A DNA stretch of 64,000 nt from positions 27,531,150-27,595,149 of the forward strand of contig CM035233.1 of the NCBI GenBank assembly GCA_020226215.1. Reading direction: 5' to 3'. This stretch comes from Sindora glabra (taxonomy: Eukaryota > Streptophyta > Magnoliopsida > Fabales > Fabaceae). Positions within the stretch are counted from its first letter, which is position 1; each line of letters starts with the position of its first letter. The position numbers and the translations under genes were made by a program. The notes below the pieces were generated by a model. That model worked only from the letters and a program-made list of their open reading frames with translations, ran no database searches and was not told the origin of the DNA. Positions 39,601 through 50,786 of the stretch are shown piece after piece.

Positions 39601-40248
39601 TCACAGGCGTGCCAAGCCCATCTGGTGGTGGGGGTGAGAGGGGGCATCGATGGCGGCAACCGTGGATGGTGGAATGATGACCCTTTCACATGAAAGGCAC
39701 ATGGTGAGAGTTGTAGGTGGGGTCATCTGCATGTAGAATTATGGGGAGAGTTTCGATGCTCTAAGTTCCTGAACTTCCTTCTGCAACTGCCTGTTTTCCT
39801 CTGTCAGATTCTCACAATACCTTTTCAAGAACTTACATTTCACTTCAGTTTGCTTCAACTTGATCCTGAGATTTCATTACATGGAAGCTCGTAAAATTTC
39901 ATAACTCCAAGGACATAACGTGATCACAAATTTACAATAACAACATCGTATTTTACAAAACCAAGATAAGGGAAGAAAAACTAATCTTGCCCTTCTGTTC
40001 TGGAACCTAAGCTTTTTCCTGAAAGTTTTGCTATCTTCCTCATTGTTGATTCCTCAAGAACAAGCTCACTCCATATCGTGTTCATCTCTGATTGCCTCTC
40101 TCTCACTTCTTTTACCACTTATGCTTGATATTGTACTATTTAGGGATGAAACTCTAGCTTCGTCTTCACAATCACCCGTCGAAGGAACTTGATTCACATT
40201 GATTACTTGGAGGAGAGATCTAGCTTGGTTAGCAATGAGTAGATCCAT
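39601..40248 (-). pseudogene. HD-ZIP class II (HAT22/HAT9-like) pseudogene, homeobox mostly deleted
   Basis: HD-ZIP II proteins are plant transcription factors with a homeodomain, a leucine zipper and a C-terminal CPSCE redox motif. The minus strand reads VSSLNSTISSISGKRSERE (N-terminal Ser-rich block), two stops (40066-40068 and 40054-40056), EEDSKTFRKKLR, then directly FQNRRAR (helix 3). About 40 codons of homeodomain between these are missing without loss of frame, junction near 40006. A 120-bp segment (39866-39985) sits where HD-ZIP II genes have an intron. It ends CTCAG, but its donor is AT instead of GT. The zipper follows as TEVKCKFLKRYCENLTEEN and RQLQKEVQELRASK, then a stop, FYMQMTPPTTLTMCLSCERV (CPSCE changed to CLSCE), and a stop at 39601-39603. 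Both early stops replace likely CGA Arg codons. The retained intron points to a genomic duplicate and not a retrocopy. Confidence 0.88.
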
Positions 40249-40386
40249 TTTACCGTTAGGGTTGAATAAGAAATTTTGATTATTTCCTATAACTTTTTGT
40301 AATATTTCCCTACCAGAAAAAATTAAAATTCTAATTGATGGCTGTGATTACATAACACAAATTGGACTCTTTCTGTTGCTCCACGT

Positions 40387-40413
40387 CACCCTGGGCACTA
40401 AACCCCCAGGGTG
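40387..40413. other. Short perfect hairpin
   Basis: CACCCTGGG (40387-40395) and CCCAGGGTG (40405-40413) form a 9-bp perfect stem with a 9-base loop. It lies upstream of the HD-ZIP relic's 5' end. No function can be assigned; it may be chance. Confidence 0.5.
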
Positions 40414-40419
40414 CGTTAG

Positions 40420-41780
40420 AATTGGCCATTTCCTCTATTTCTTATTATTTATCATATTTTAATGAAAATTTTCCACTTTAAATATAATTTTTTCAAGTTC
40501 TATTTTTCTATTTGACCGAGAAAAGCATATTTATCTTTTTAAAATATCTCAACATATTTATTCAATCATATTTCTCACATTATTTTTCTTTATCTCGAGC
40601 CTTATGCATAACAAAGGATTAAAGGACATTTCTGACAAATTTGCTAAATTTTAAAAAGTTAAAATTTTTTAATATTTATAAAATTATTTGATTAGCATAA
40701 ACAATAAGAAACAAATAGAATAATATTACAGATAATTCCTATTAATGTTTATAGTTAATTTCTATTGGATATTAATTGCTTAAAATAGTTAAAATAATTG
40801 TATAACTAATTATTTTTTTGGTGGAAATTTTAACTAATTATTTAAACTATCCTTAGTGTAGACTATCAATTAATTTTTTTTTTTTGCGTCAGAATGATAA
40901 AAAAAAAAGAGAGGAAAGGGTAAAAAAAACATTAATCCATGCAGTGGGGGTCACATTGTAACTATTTCTTTCTTTTGGACTGACATGAAAATTTTAGTAA
41001 CTGTCCATGTACTTCAGGTGGCTGATAGCCTTTGCAATATTAATGTCCTTTATTTTTTTTTTCTACTTTTTTGTTTTTTCTAATCTCCTATAGGATACGT
41101 TTCGAGAGTCAATAAACTCCGAATAACAGGCGGGGGACAAAAGTCCCGTCCAAAATTTATAGTCATATCTGTTCAATTACAATAAAGCTTCATAATTTTC
41201 ACTAGATCGGAGAATTTTAAATTTTTTTATATTTTGAAAGTATAAAAATCTTTGAAAAAATATAATACACAATTCAAAACTATTTCATTTCTTTTTATTA
41301 TTTTTTTATCGCTCCGCGTCTGCTTATTTATCTAAGAACAATACCAACATAACACGCAATTGTCATCCTTACCTTCCTCGGTCTTTTGATTGAACAAGAC
41401 GTTGTTGAAAAATTCCTTTCGTGCAGGACGAGGAAGGTTATTAATAATGCTTTTCGGTGAGATAAATAATTAAATAGTAACTTATGACTTAAAAAACGTA
41501 AAGAACAAGTAAGGAAAGGGTAGGTTCTAACACTATTATAGTTTGAAAAGTCCGTCTAGAGTTTTAGTCAGTCAGCACAGTAACATATTAATGTATCCGC
41601 AGTTCGTCCGTATTCACAGGAGCAAATTAATTTACAGTAGACTCACTCAAACCTAATTTTTTGATTCTTCCTTCTTAGTCAACTCAAAGTTACCAAGAAC
41701 GAAATCCAATTTTAATGTCCTGATGAAGCGGAAACATTATTACTTCCCTAATTTTCATATAATTCAATTTATTTTATTTC
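40420..41780. other. Intergenic DNA, nothing assigned
   Basis: AT-rich sequence with some less biased stretches (41090-41130 and 41310-41450). CCTTCCTCG near 41372 and CGAGGAAGG near 41430 are inverted with a loop of about 50 bases. No coding potential was found. Confidence 0.4.
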
Positions 41781-41789
41781 AATATAAAT

Positions 41790-42585
41790 AAGTCTTATTT
41801 AACAATTAGTTAATTTAATTAATTATCAACTGATAGTTATTTGTATTAATTGATTTGACTAATTGATTGTATTAGTTGTTTGATAAAAATATTTAATAAA
41901 ATTAGTTGTTTATATGTAAAATGATAAATAAGAACACAAGTATATTTTATAAATTATTTAAGTATTATTTTATTTTTAAAATTTTATATTCTATATATTA
42001 TTTAGCAAATTAAATTTTTTTATAAATAATATATCATTATAAATTATTATATATTAAATATTTATTTAAAATTAAATTAATATAATTTTTATAGTTATTA
42101 GTTTTTTAAAAAATAATAATTATAATTATTTAATTTTTATGTAAAAATAATATTATAATAAAACTATAAGAAGAATAAAATTAGAAATATAAAAATTAAT
42201 ATATTATTATAAATTATTATATATTAAATATTTTTTAAAATAAATTAATATAATATTTCAAATGCTTTGACGGAAAAGAGAGTTTTCGAATGCAAGTTTA
42301 AATACTTCAAATGCATATCTCCAATGGCTACGTGAAGACGCGTCCTCCATGGCTGCGTAAAAATAAAAAGAGATAGGGGCATTTGGGCCATTTAAAAATA
42401 TTATTTCAAAAAACTGATTGAAAACGTTACAATTAGCAGCGTTTTGGAGAACAGCTTTTTCACGGCCAACAGCTGAAATAAACAGTTGATTACCAAACGG
42501 CTGTTCCAAGGAAAAATTAGCCAGTCAGCTAAAATCTGGTCCAATCAACTAAAAGTTGCTGTTTACCAAACAAGTGTATAATTTA
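41790..42585. mobile_element. MITE-like element with AGCTG/TTTGGTAAA-type subterminal repeats
   Basis: The right end reads CTGTTTACCAAACAAGTG, and inward it carries repeated AGCTGA/AGTCAGCTAAA and CAGTTGATTACCAAAC motifs. The left part (41820-41910) carries the matching, more decayed motifs TCAACTGATAG, TTGATTTGACTAATTGATTG and TTAGTTGTTTGATAAA in inverse order. This arrangement is known from plant MITEs with TTTGGTAAAC-like ends. The exact left terminus and target duplication are not resolved. The 42258-42509 minus-strand frame is chance coding within it. Confidence 0.4.
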
Positions 42586-44075
42586 TTTCATTTACAGATA
42601 AATTTTGTTATTAAAAAATGATGTTTAAAATAATGAATTCAATTTATTTATAAATAATTTTTTTTGTTTGGAATATATCAAAGCATGCAATGTCAGTACG
42701 ATTAAAACATAAATTTTAATAGTATAATAATAAATAAAATGTTAGAAAGAAGATAATTTTTTAATATAATATGTAGTTTAAGTTAAATAAAATAAAGTCT
42801 AGTGAAATTTTTTATATATTTCATAATAATGTAAGTGTAATTAAAATAGTGATTATAAATAAAATTAAATAAAATGAATCCTTTTTTATTTAAACCTGAA
42901 CATAATTTAAAAAACATTTAAAAATAAAATAAAAGTTTATTTTTAACACATCCAAACAAAGAGTATATGCATATGTTGGAATCCATTTCTACCGTTATAA
43001 TATATAGTTTGTATTGGGAATTTCAATTTTTATGTCCATCAAATTACAATTGTGTCCAAACGTGATCTTTTCACTTACGCAAACTTCAACAGTAATATTC
43101 AACGTCAAAATAAAGGATTTTCCATTATGAAATATAGCACATTAGTAGTATTACGTACAATACAATAACTACAAACTGGATTCTAAAACAACGATTGAGC
43201 CATATTGTTACATGAATGTTAAATTATCTAAGAGTTGCTTATGTAATTTCGATGTGAAGCACAATTAACCTAACTCATTTTGTGATAGTATATTCCAAAT
43301 AAATATCAAGAAGTTGGCATTTACATCGTATAATCTTCGCATCTCATAAGAAAATTTTTATTACCTTAAATTATAATTCTCGCGCCAACAAATTTATTCG
43401 TCTACTTTATCTTTATCATGATTCATAAATTCTATATTTGCTCTAAATAGCAATCATGGAAAATATCTTTCTAATAATTATAGAGTAATTACTAGAGTTC
43501 TCTACCGTAAATTCATGATCTAAATTTCAAGATTATTAGCTGCTACCCTTGATAGAGTAACCATAATGAAAGTAATACAAAAGGATAATTTTTCTTGCGG
43601 AAATTTTTGAAGCATGAGAATTCACTCTCGACTTCTCCTCATCTGTTTTGATTTCTTATTTAAAAAAAAAAAGCAGTAAATGGTAAACAATCAATTTTGA
43701 TTGTTCTGTTTGAGGAATGAACAAATTTGGAGATAATTTATGCATCAAAATTAAAAGCAATCGTCCACCATCGCTAAAAATTTACTAAAAATTTAATTTT
43801 GTTAATTAATTAAATAATTAATAAATAATATAATTATAGATAATTTTATGTAGCATACTCATATCAACATATCTCATATTATGCAACATTTTACAACCGT
43901 GAAATGGGAACAAATGCCGACAATGACCTAAGAAATCCCTCATATATAATATTTCCTTTCTAAATATTTTATTTGAAACGAGATCAATGCCCCCATGTAA
44001 ATTTTGCCAAGAACACCCCTCATTATAATTTTTTGATAAAAAATATAAAGGTAGTCTACATAATTTAATGGAAAT

Positions 44076-44078
<3 letters not shown>

Positions 44079-44149
<71 letters not shown>
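44079..44149. repeat. (TA)n microsatellite, ~71 bp
   Basis: Uninterrupted alternating T and A. Such tracts can extrude cruciforms and vary in length. The assembled length may not be reliable. Confidence 0.95.
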
Positions 44150-44151
<2 letters not shown>

Positions 44152-46554
44152 TATTTTTACAGTTTAATTTTATATTTAAGCGATAGAAGTAATTTACTGT
44201 GAGAATAAAAATAATAAATTATAAATATTGTATTTTTGAAAGGATAAAAAATGAAATATCATTTTACCAATTTAAAATCAAATGGTGTTTTAATTTAAAT
44301 ATTTGATGCTTGATTAAAAAAATTAAAAATTGGCTATTTCAGTCTCATAGTAAATCAATGATTTCTCACTAAATCAACCATATCACTTAAATTACTTGAT
44401 CAATATGCTTTGCAAAGATACAGAACATTCATACTTTTTTGCGCATGATTGTTTTAACTTACATTTTAAAATTTGTTTGCGACATATATTAATTTTTTAG
44501 CAACTTAAAAGATATTACTTTACCAATAGAATGTCTTATATTTTTTTAGTGTAACAATTAGATACAATTCTTGTTGCATTTCATTATTTTGTATCAAAAT
44601 GTTTTATATATGAATAGTTACTTGTTTTATAATATACCTTTTGCATATTATTAAAATATAAATGTTTGCACCAACTGATCCTGCTTCCGCCATTGTTTGC
44701 AACCCTTCAATTTTTTTTTTTTTTTTAAATCCAAATATCTACCCGTTAGTAACAATATTAACAGGGTTATGCTTGTTAAGTTGAACATAAATGACCATAA
44801 AATTCTAACTTTTTATCATAGTTATTAAACATAGATCAAACCCATCGGTCCAATCGGTAAAATTCTAACCTTTTATTATAAAATTCTAACTTTTTGTTTG
44901 ACCAATTTTGTATAATTAGTGATATCACGATCTAATTTTTGGATTATTATAACCAAGGTAAAGATGTGAATCAAATATCTTTTATAAACTTTTTCAAATA
45001 AAACTTTTACTGTTTTTTAAAAACATGTAATATGAAAAAAATTTAAAATTGAAAAATTATTTTTTTTTTCAAAACATATAAAAAACTAGCTTTCCTTAAA
45101 CTAAAAAGGTTCAATCTTTTAAAATTCTAAAAAGTGATAGTGTCTTTAACAAGCAAAACCTCATCTTTGTATAAATAATATTTTTATATGAGGAGAAAAC
45201 TCTTTAATAGGAATGAATTGATCAGACCACTTTGATTTTTGATAAAATACTAAAAAATTAAATATTTATGACATCTGATTTAGAAATTTCATTTTTTCTT
45301 TAGATCTTTGAAATTGATACTTTCTTTTTCTAATAGGAAATAGTTGAAACTTAGCATAATTCAAATTCAAAAATATTTATAAAATGTTTCTCTTTAAAGT
45401 TTTTAAAAATTTCAAAAAGCTTTTTTTCTTTTCATAAACAGATGAGGAACTCTTGTGTTTCTTTTCAAAAATTAGAAATACAATAAAATAAAATCGGGTG
45501 AGAAAAATTTAGAAATTGAAAGATCCTATTTTATTTGTATAATACTTCCTCTAAATTTCTTATAAGATATATTAGAAATTAATATATGTGAATCCGTTAG
45601 AGTTTAGAATTTGAATCCATTGATATATATGATAAGATTGAGTGATGAACTATACTTCCACTTTATGTGAGTCAATCATTAAAGTTGTAATTTTTATTTG
45701 GTATTACTCAATTAATATTTATTGAAAAACTCATTAGCAGTTTCCTTTTTTTTATTAAGTCAAATTATTCTAACAAATTGTAACTAGGTTTTTAAAGCAT
45801 AATATAAATGATGATGCAATTTGAACAACTTGGATAATGAATAAGTAGAACAATGTTTTTAATCAAATTCCATTATATATAATAAAAATTTTAAATTTGA
45901 TTCATTGTTGATGTAAAACTTTTTATACTATTAGTAAATAAAAAAACACGTCATTAATAACAATGTTCACCAATATAAAAATATTAATAGTTTATATTGG
46001 CGTAACAATACATGAATAAGTAATAATGTAATAGTAATTTATACTAATAATAGAATAAATTTAAATTGAAATATAAAAAGATTGAATAAATCAAAATTAA
46101 TGAGCATAATGATACACTTTTATTCTTTTGGATAATAAAATATAGTTGGAATGTGTATATTTTAATGAATTCTTTAAGATAATTAAATTTAGTTGGAATT
46201 TGCATGTTTTAATTATGTTAATAATTAATTAATTAATCATTTGCTCATTCAATAATTTCAACACATGAAATTTGATTAAATACAGATTTTTATCTTGTAA
46301 TTTTATTATTTGATCAAGATTTTTAAATTGATATTGTTATTATCAAATTTTATGATTAATGTTTTGGTACAAGTTAGAATATTTGTATGTTTTTACAATG
46401 GTTTAACATAAAATTTATAATTTTGTATGTAAAATCCTTTAATTCTTTCACAAATCTTATATTTTATATGGGTTTTGTGTATAATAACTACTTAAAAACT
46501 ACAATTTCATTAATTAAAGTCATATAAAAATATTTATATGATACAAATTTTTTA

Positions 46555-46650
46555 CGTATGCATTAAAGTAAAACCCTAAATATAAAAATTAAACACATAA
46601 ATTTGAACCCACTAACTAGAAGTTCTTGGCTCCACCATTGAAGATGATGT
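46555..46650 (-). repeat. Fragment related to the 53.36-54.07 kb palindromic element
   Basis: Read on the minus strand it contains GGTGGAGCCAAGAA, TTAGTGGGTTCAAAT and TGTTTAATTTTTATATTTAG in sequence. This parallels GGCAGAGCTAAGAA, TTAGTGGGTTTGAT and TGTTTAATTTTTAAATTTAG at 53350-53420. It appears to be a second member of the same repeat family with only one arm preserved here. Confidence 0.55.
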
Positions 46651-49289
46651 CATCAATATAATTGACATTTATTTGAATGTGATGACATTTTTTTTTAAAT
46701 TATTGAAAAACCTAAAACATTGATTTTTTACTAAATCGGCATAAAAAATGTAGGCATGATGTTAGTTTTATCTATAATGGATGTATGAAGATATTGCAAA
46801 AATGTGGTGAGACAATATCAAATTTTAAAACATCAATTTTGAACTTAACAAATGTATAAAGTTATGGCATTTGCAAAATCTAAGCAATTGCAAAATTTTA
46901 AAGCATTAGTTTTTTTATCTCTTATTTAAAGGCATCTTAAATGTTCTGTTGGGGAAGTTTAAAAAGTTTACACATCAGTTTAGAATGTAACCAATGTTTA
47001 ATGGTATGGTAACCCCTAACTTAGAAAAGGTTCATGTATAAGATATTTGCTCCTAAAACAATAGACATCTAAAGTCATGAAGCAGTGCTATTTTTGCACA
47101 ATAAATAAAGCACATATTATCTTTTTCCTCATTGTTAATCTCACTCTTCCCCTTATTTGATCTCAAACTCAATCTACATCTCGGTCCATATCTCTTTGCA
47201 AAACCTTAGATCTCACTTTGTCCTTCACTACATGTTAATGAGTTACTAATACTACTTCAACAATATTAAGTATGAAGCAAATGTCATGTTCCATGCCATT
47301 GGTTCAAAATATAAAAATTGTCACTCTTACTTTTATATCTCAAATTTTCACTTTTTTCATTTTTCAAACTTTTTGTACAAGTTTTTAAAGAGATATTTGT
47401 TTGCATTTTCTTTATATAATTTTTGAGATTGTATTTGAATTTTAAATGCTTATTATATATTTGATAAAATATTACAGTAGATCCAAAACCAATTGAATAA
47501 TGATAGGAGATGGAGAAAAAGTGAAAAAAAAGTCAATGAAAATAATCAATTTTCATGATTCTAGGAAGGCAAACCACTTTCAATGTTTATAAATGAATAA
47601 ATCTTAAAAAGTTATATGAAATAAAATTTTTTGTCCTAAATAGACAATCAAGTATAAAGTTATGGCACTAAAAAATCCATCATTAATTAGAGAAATTCAA
47701 TTACTAAAATATTTAGTGATGAAAATAGTGACAAAAATGTCTTGGTAACTAATTAGTGACAAATTATTTTTCCCTTATCACTAAAGTTGTTGCAATTTGT
47801 GGGGATGACAATGGGAGAAATGCATGATGAGATGTAATTAGTAACATTTTTTTCTATCATTAAATTTATATACAGTAATGGAATCTTTGAACCTAAAATA
47901 TGAATTGGTGATAGATTTTTCTATTACTAAATTTAAATTTAGCAATAGGTAATGTTAAACCACTAGTAAATCTATTGCTAAATTGGAAGATTCTTGGAAA
48001 TCTTGCGACATTGTATTCAAAATGACATTATTAATATTATGCACTTTGACAATATACTATTCATTTTTGTAACAATCCAAATAGTGAAAATCCTACTTTA
48101 TCAAATTTCATAACCCTTGTAACAATCAAATACTCCAATCAAATTTTATAAAATAGAATTAAATGTAGATATTTTATTTATATTAATTAAAAATACAATA
48201 AAATCAATATATTCCAATATATATCCTAAAAAAATTGATGTCTAATCTCTTTACATATGAAAATAAAAATATATACAAAAAATTGTTAATTTTTGAACAA
48301 CATGTTGATATTACATTCATATTACTCAATCATTAACTGCGAAGATGCAAATAGATACTTTTGATTTGTCATTCTCTCTTAGCCATAATCTATGTCAAAA
48401 TATCATTTTAAAATAGACAAAGATAATCCTATTTTAATTCATTCATTGCCAACTGAATGGAGTGAATCTAAGAGTATCGTTAGCAAGAATGAGCAAGTAT
48501 TTTTATAAAGGTTCGCTTAATAATGGCCTTAAAAATTAAAATGATTGAATGGACATGAAAGTAAAGAAATATTTTGAAGATACCATAGTATAAAGAAATT
48601 TTCATAACCATTAATTTCCTTCATTAAGTAGCCACTTTTGAATACCTAATTGTTTGCACAAGTTTTCAAAGCTGTGAGATAGACACCAAGCTCCTTGGCT
48701 ATTTATGTTATAAGCATATAAAAGTGCGGTCTCCTCTTATAATTAGGAAACCATTAAATATTCATACTAAATAATTACATACTTCCTAGTATTTCCACAT
48801 GCTAATCTCCTTGGCTAATTTCCTAATATAAATTGCATGCAAGTACATTATAAGAAAAAGTATACTTAAATTTTTTTTCTAACCTATTTGAACAAACTAA
48901 TGGTAGTCATATGCACATTATGCCATTCATAATCGTTAGTAATGTCCACATCTATGTTCTATAGATAAGGAAGGTTTACAAAAGAAATTCATAGTGGAAT
49001 TAACATTATAAAAGAAAGAAGGATGTTAAATTTGAATAAAAATTAGTTATTTCTAAATCTGCCTCAACACGAAAGTTCCTTTTCTTTCTCATCCTCAGTT
49101 TCACTTAACTTTCCTTTTATAAGCCTCTATTATCTCGAGAATGTAAATGTAGACATTTATAATATATATGAAGGGTGTAATGTGCATATGAATGCAATTA
49201 CATTATTTAAATGGGTTGATAAACTAAAGATTATCACTTTATTTTCTCGAACAATTTCTATAAGTATACTTTTCCTTATGACATACTTG

Positions 49290-50786
49290 TGATAAATGCA
49301 CAAATGCACCTAAATTCTATGTGTTTCATCACTCATTTACTTAGTATTTTGTGCAAATTGATTGAAAAGGATACTTAAATGCTCTATATTTTCTTTTTCA
49401 GGTCTTGAAATGACACATATGAGCATTAGAAAAGGATCCGGAAGCAAAACCATTCAAATTGTGAAGAATTGAAGCAAATTTGTTCACTCAGAAAACAACA
49501 CGGGGTATGGGAACCCCATGTTCATGGCCGTGTTTCATTCTGGACTGCTTCGAGACTTCACTGAGCTGCCCAGAGAAGAACACGGGGTTGAACACGGGAC
49601 GTGTACTACCCCGTGTATATTACTACCATTCGCTTCTAAGGTAAACACGGGGAGTGTCACATCCCGTGTAACTTGCTGATCAGTCTTCGTTGAAGAACAC
49701 GGGGTACAACATGGGCCGTGTACTACCCCGTGTACATTACTGCTTGGCACATTGCTGAAGAACACGGGGCGTGTTGCACAACGTGTTTCGTGCTGCTTAA
49801 CTTTCGCTGAGAAACACGGGGTATAACACGGGACGTGTTGACCCCCGTGTACATCACCAATATAAGTTTTGTGCGAAATTTTGAAAAGGGGAGACGAAGG
49901 AGAGGAGGAAAACTGAGAATTAACAAGGAGAGCTGTTGGGAGAAACCCTAGGGGAGATTCAAATTAACCAAGGGCATCATCTAGCGTGGATTCAAGCAAG
50001 AAATTGAAGAATCAAGCAAGAAATTTGTAGATCTTCATGGACTGTTTGACTTCCCTCTCTGTTTTCTTGTTTTCTTCTGATCTTGTAATGTTTTCACACT
50101 AAACCTTTGTGCTTAGCTTGGGTGAACTTGTTCATGGATTTATGGATTTAAATTTTATATAATCTAGCTTGATTTACTGTTGATTTATGATTTGATTATG
50201 CTGATTTGACTGGAACAAGCCAATATATCTAGAATATTGGATTTGTGTTTTGGATTAATTGATTCTAGGTTGAAATGACCAATTGATTAATCGGATCTTG
50301 CATGATCATTGGGAATATCAATTAGATTTAGGAATTAAGCTAATTGGATTCTTTTGCACAGGATGAAATGTCCAAGAATGGATTCTAAGCAAAGTTAATG
50401 CAACCTAGATGAGTGATTACTAGAGTAATTCTGGGCACTTAATCTCTTGGTTAGTAGCTAGTAGCCTTGCAATGAGGTATAGCTTAATTTTGGTAATTCA
50501 ACAATCTTAATTAATAGTAAACCAAGTTAGAGAAGTAAATTCATTCCATAATGAAGTGTACAAGGGATCCTTAAGCTGAGTACGCTTTTATTCCATTGAA
50601 TCAAACCTTATTTTTTATAGCTGAGCTCTGTTTTACATTGCACTCTTGATTCTCAAAATCAATTGATCCGCCTAGATAATTTTACTTGAGATTTAGTTAG
50701 TACTCAACCTACAATCCCTGTGGAGAACAATAATCTTTTATACTATAACTCGACTTAACTCGTGCACTTGCGGGATTCTAAGGTCA
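49290..50786 (+). mobile_element. Ty3/Gypsy (Tat-like) solo LTR, 1497 bp, nested in foldback unit 1
   Basis: The LTR begins TGATAAATGCACAAATGC and ends GGGATTCTAAGGTCA. The flanking 5 bases are identical: ACTTG at 49285-49289 and at 50787-50791. No internal region is present, so it is a solo LTR. The plus orientation is given by the 3' part, which has ACAATCCCTGTGGAGAAC, then ACTCGACTTAACTCGTGCAC and TTGCGGGATTC, typical of the 3' end of Tat-type LTRs. A 5' part with repeated ACACGGGG...CCCGTGT palindromes (49494-49855) is also typical of one group of these LTRs. The minus-strand frames 49535-49765 and 49723-49926 are translations of that repeat and not genes. Confidence 0.9.
49494..49855. 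repeat. Six short units built on ACACGGGG / CCCGTGT palindromes
   Basis: Six successive units, each about 50-85 bp, start with GAA(G)AACACGGGG or AAACACGGGG and end with a (C)CCGTGT-type inverted partner. Starts are near 49497, 49577, 49643, 49694, 49759 and 49811. Each can fold into a small hairpin. They are much more GC-rich than the surroundings and give the only run of CpG-dense DNA in this part of the window. Confidence 0.8.

Larger units (their letters stand above)
42590..47660. other. AT-rich intergenic DNA, no gene seen
   Basis: There is no open reading frame worth noting over 5 kb. A long (TA)n tract (44079-44149) and a fragment at 46555-46650 related to the 53.36-54.07 kb palindrome are listed separately. 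The rest is A/T-rich without visible structure. Confidence 0.5.

Noticed and set aside
49535..49926. Two overlapping minus-strand open frames rich in Cys, Ser and Pro (VHGPCCTPCSS-like repeats)
   Set aside because: They are translations of the ACACGGGG/CCCGTGT repeat array of a Gypsy solo LTR and not genes.
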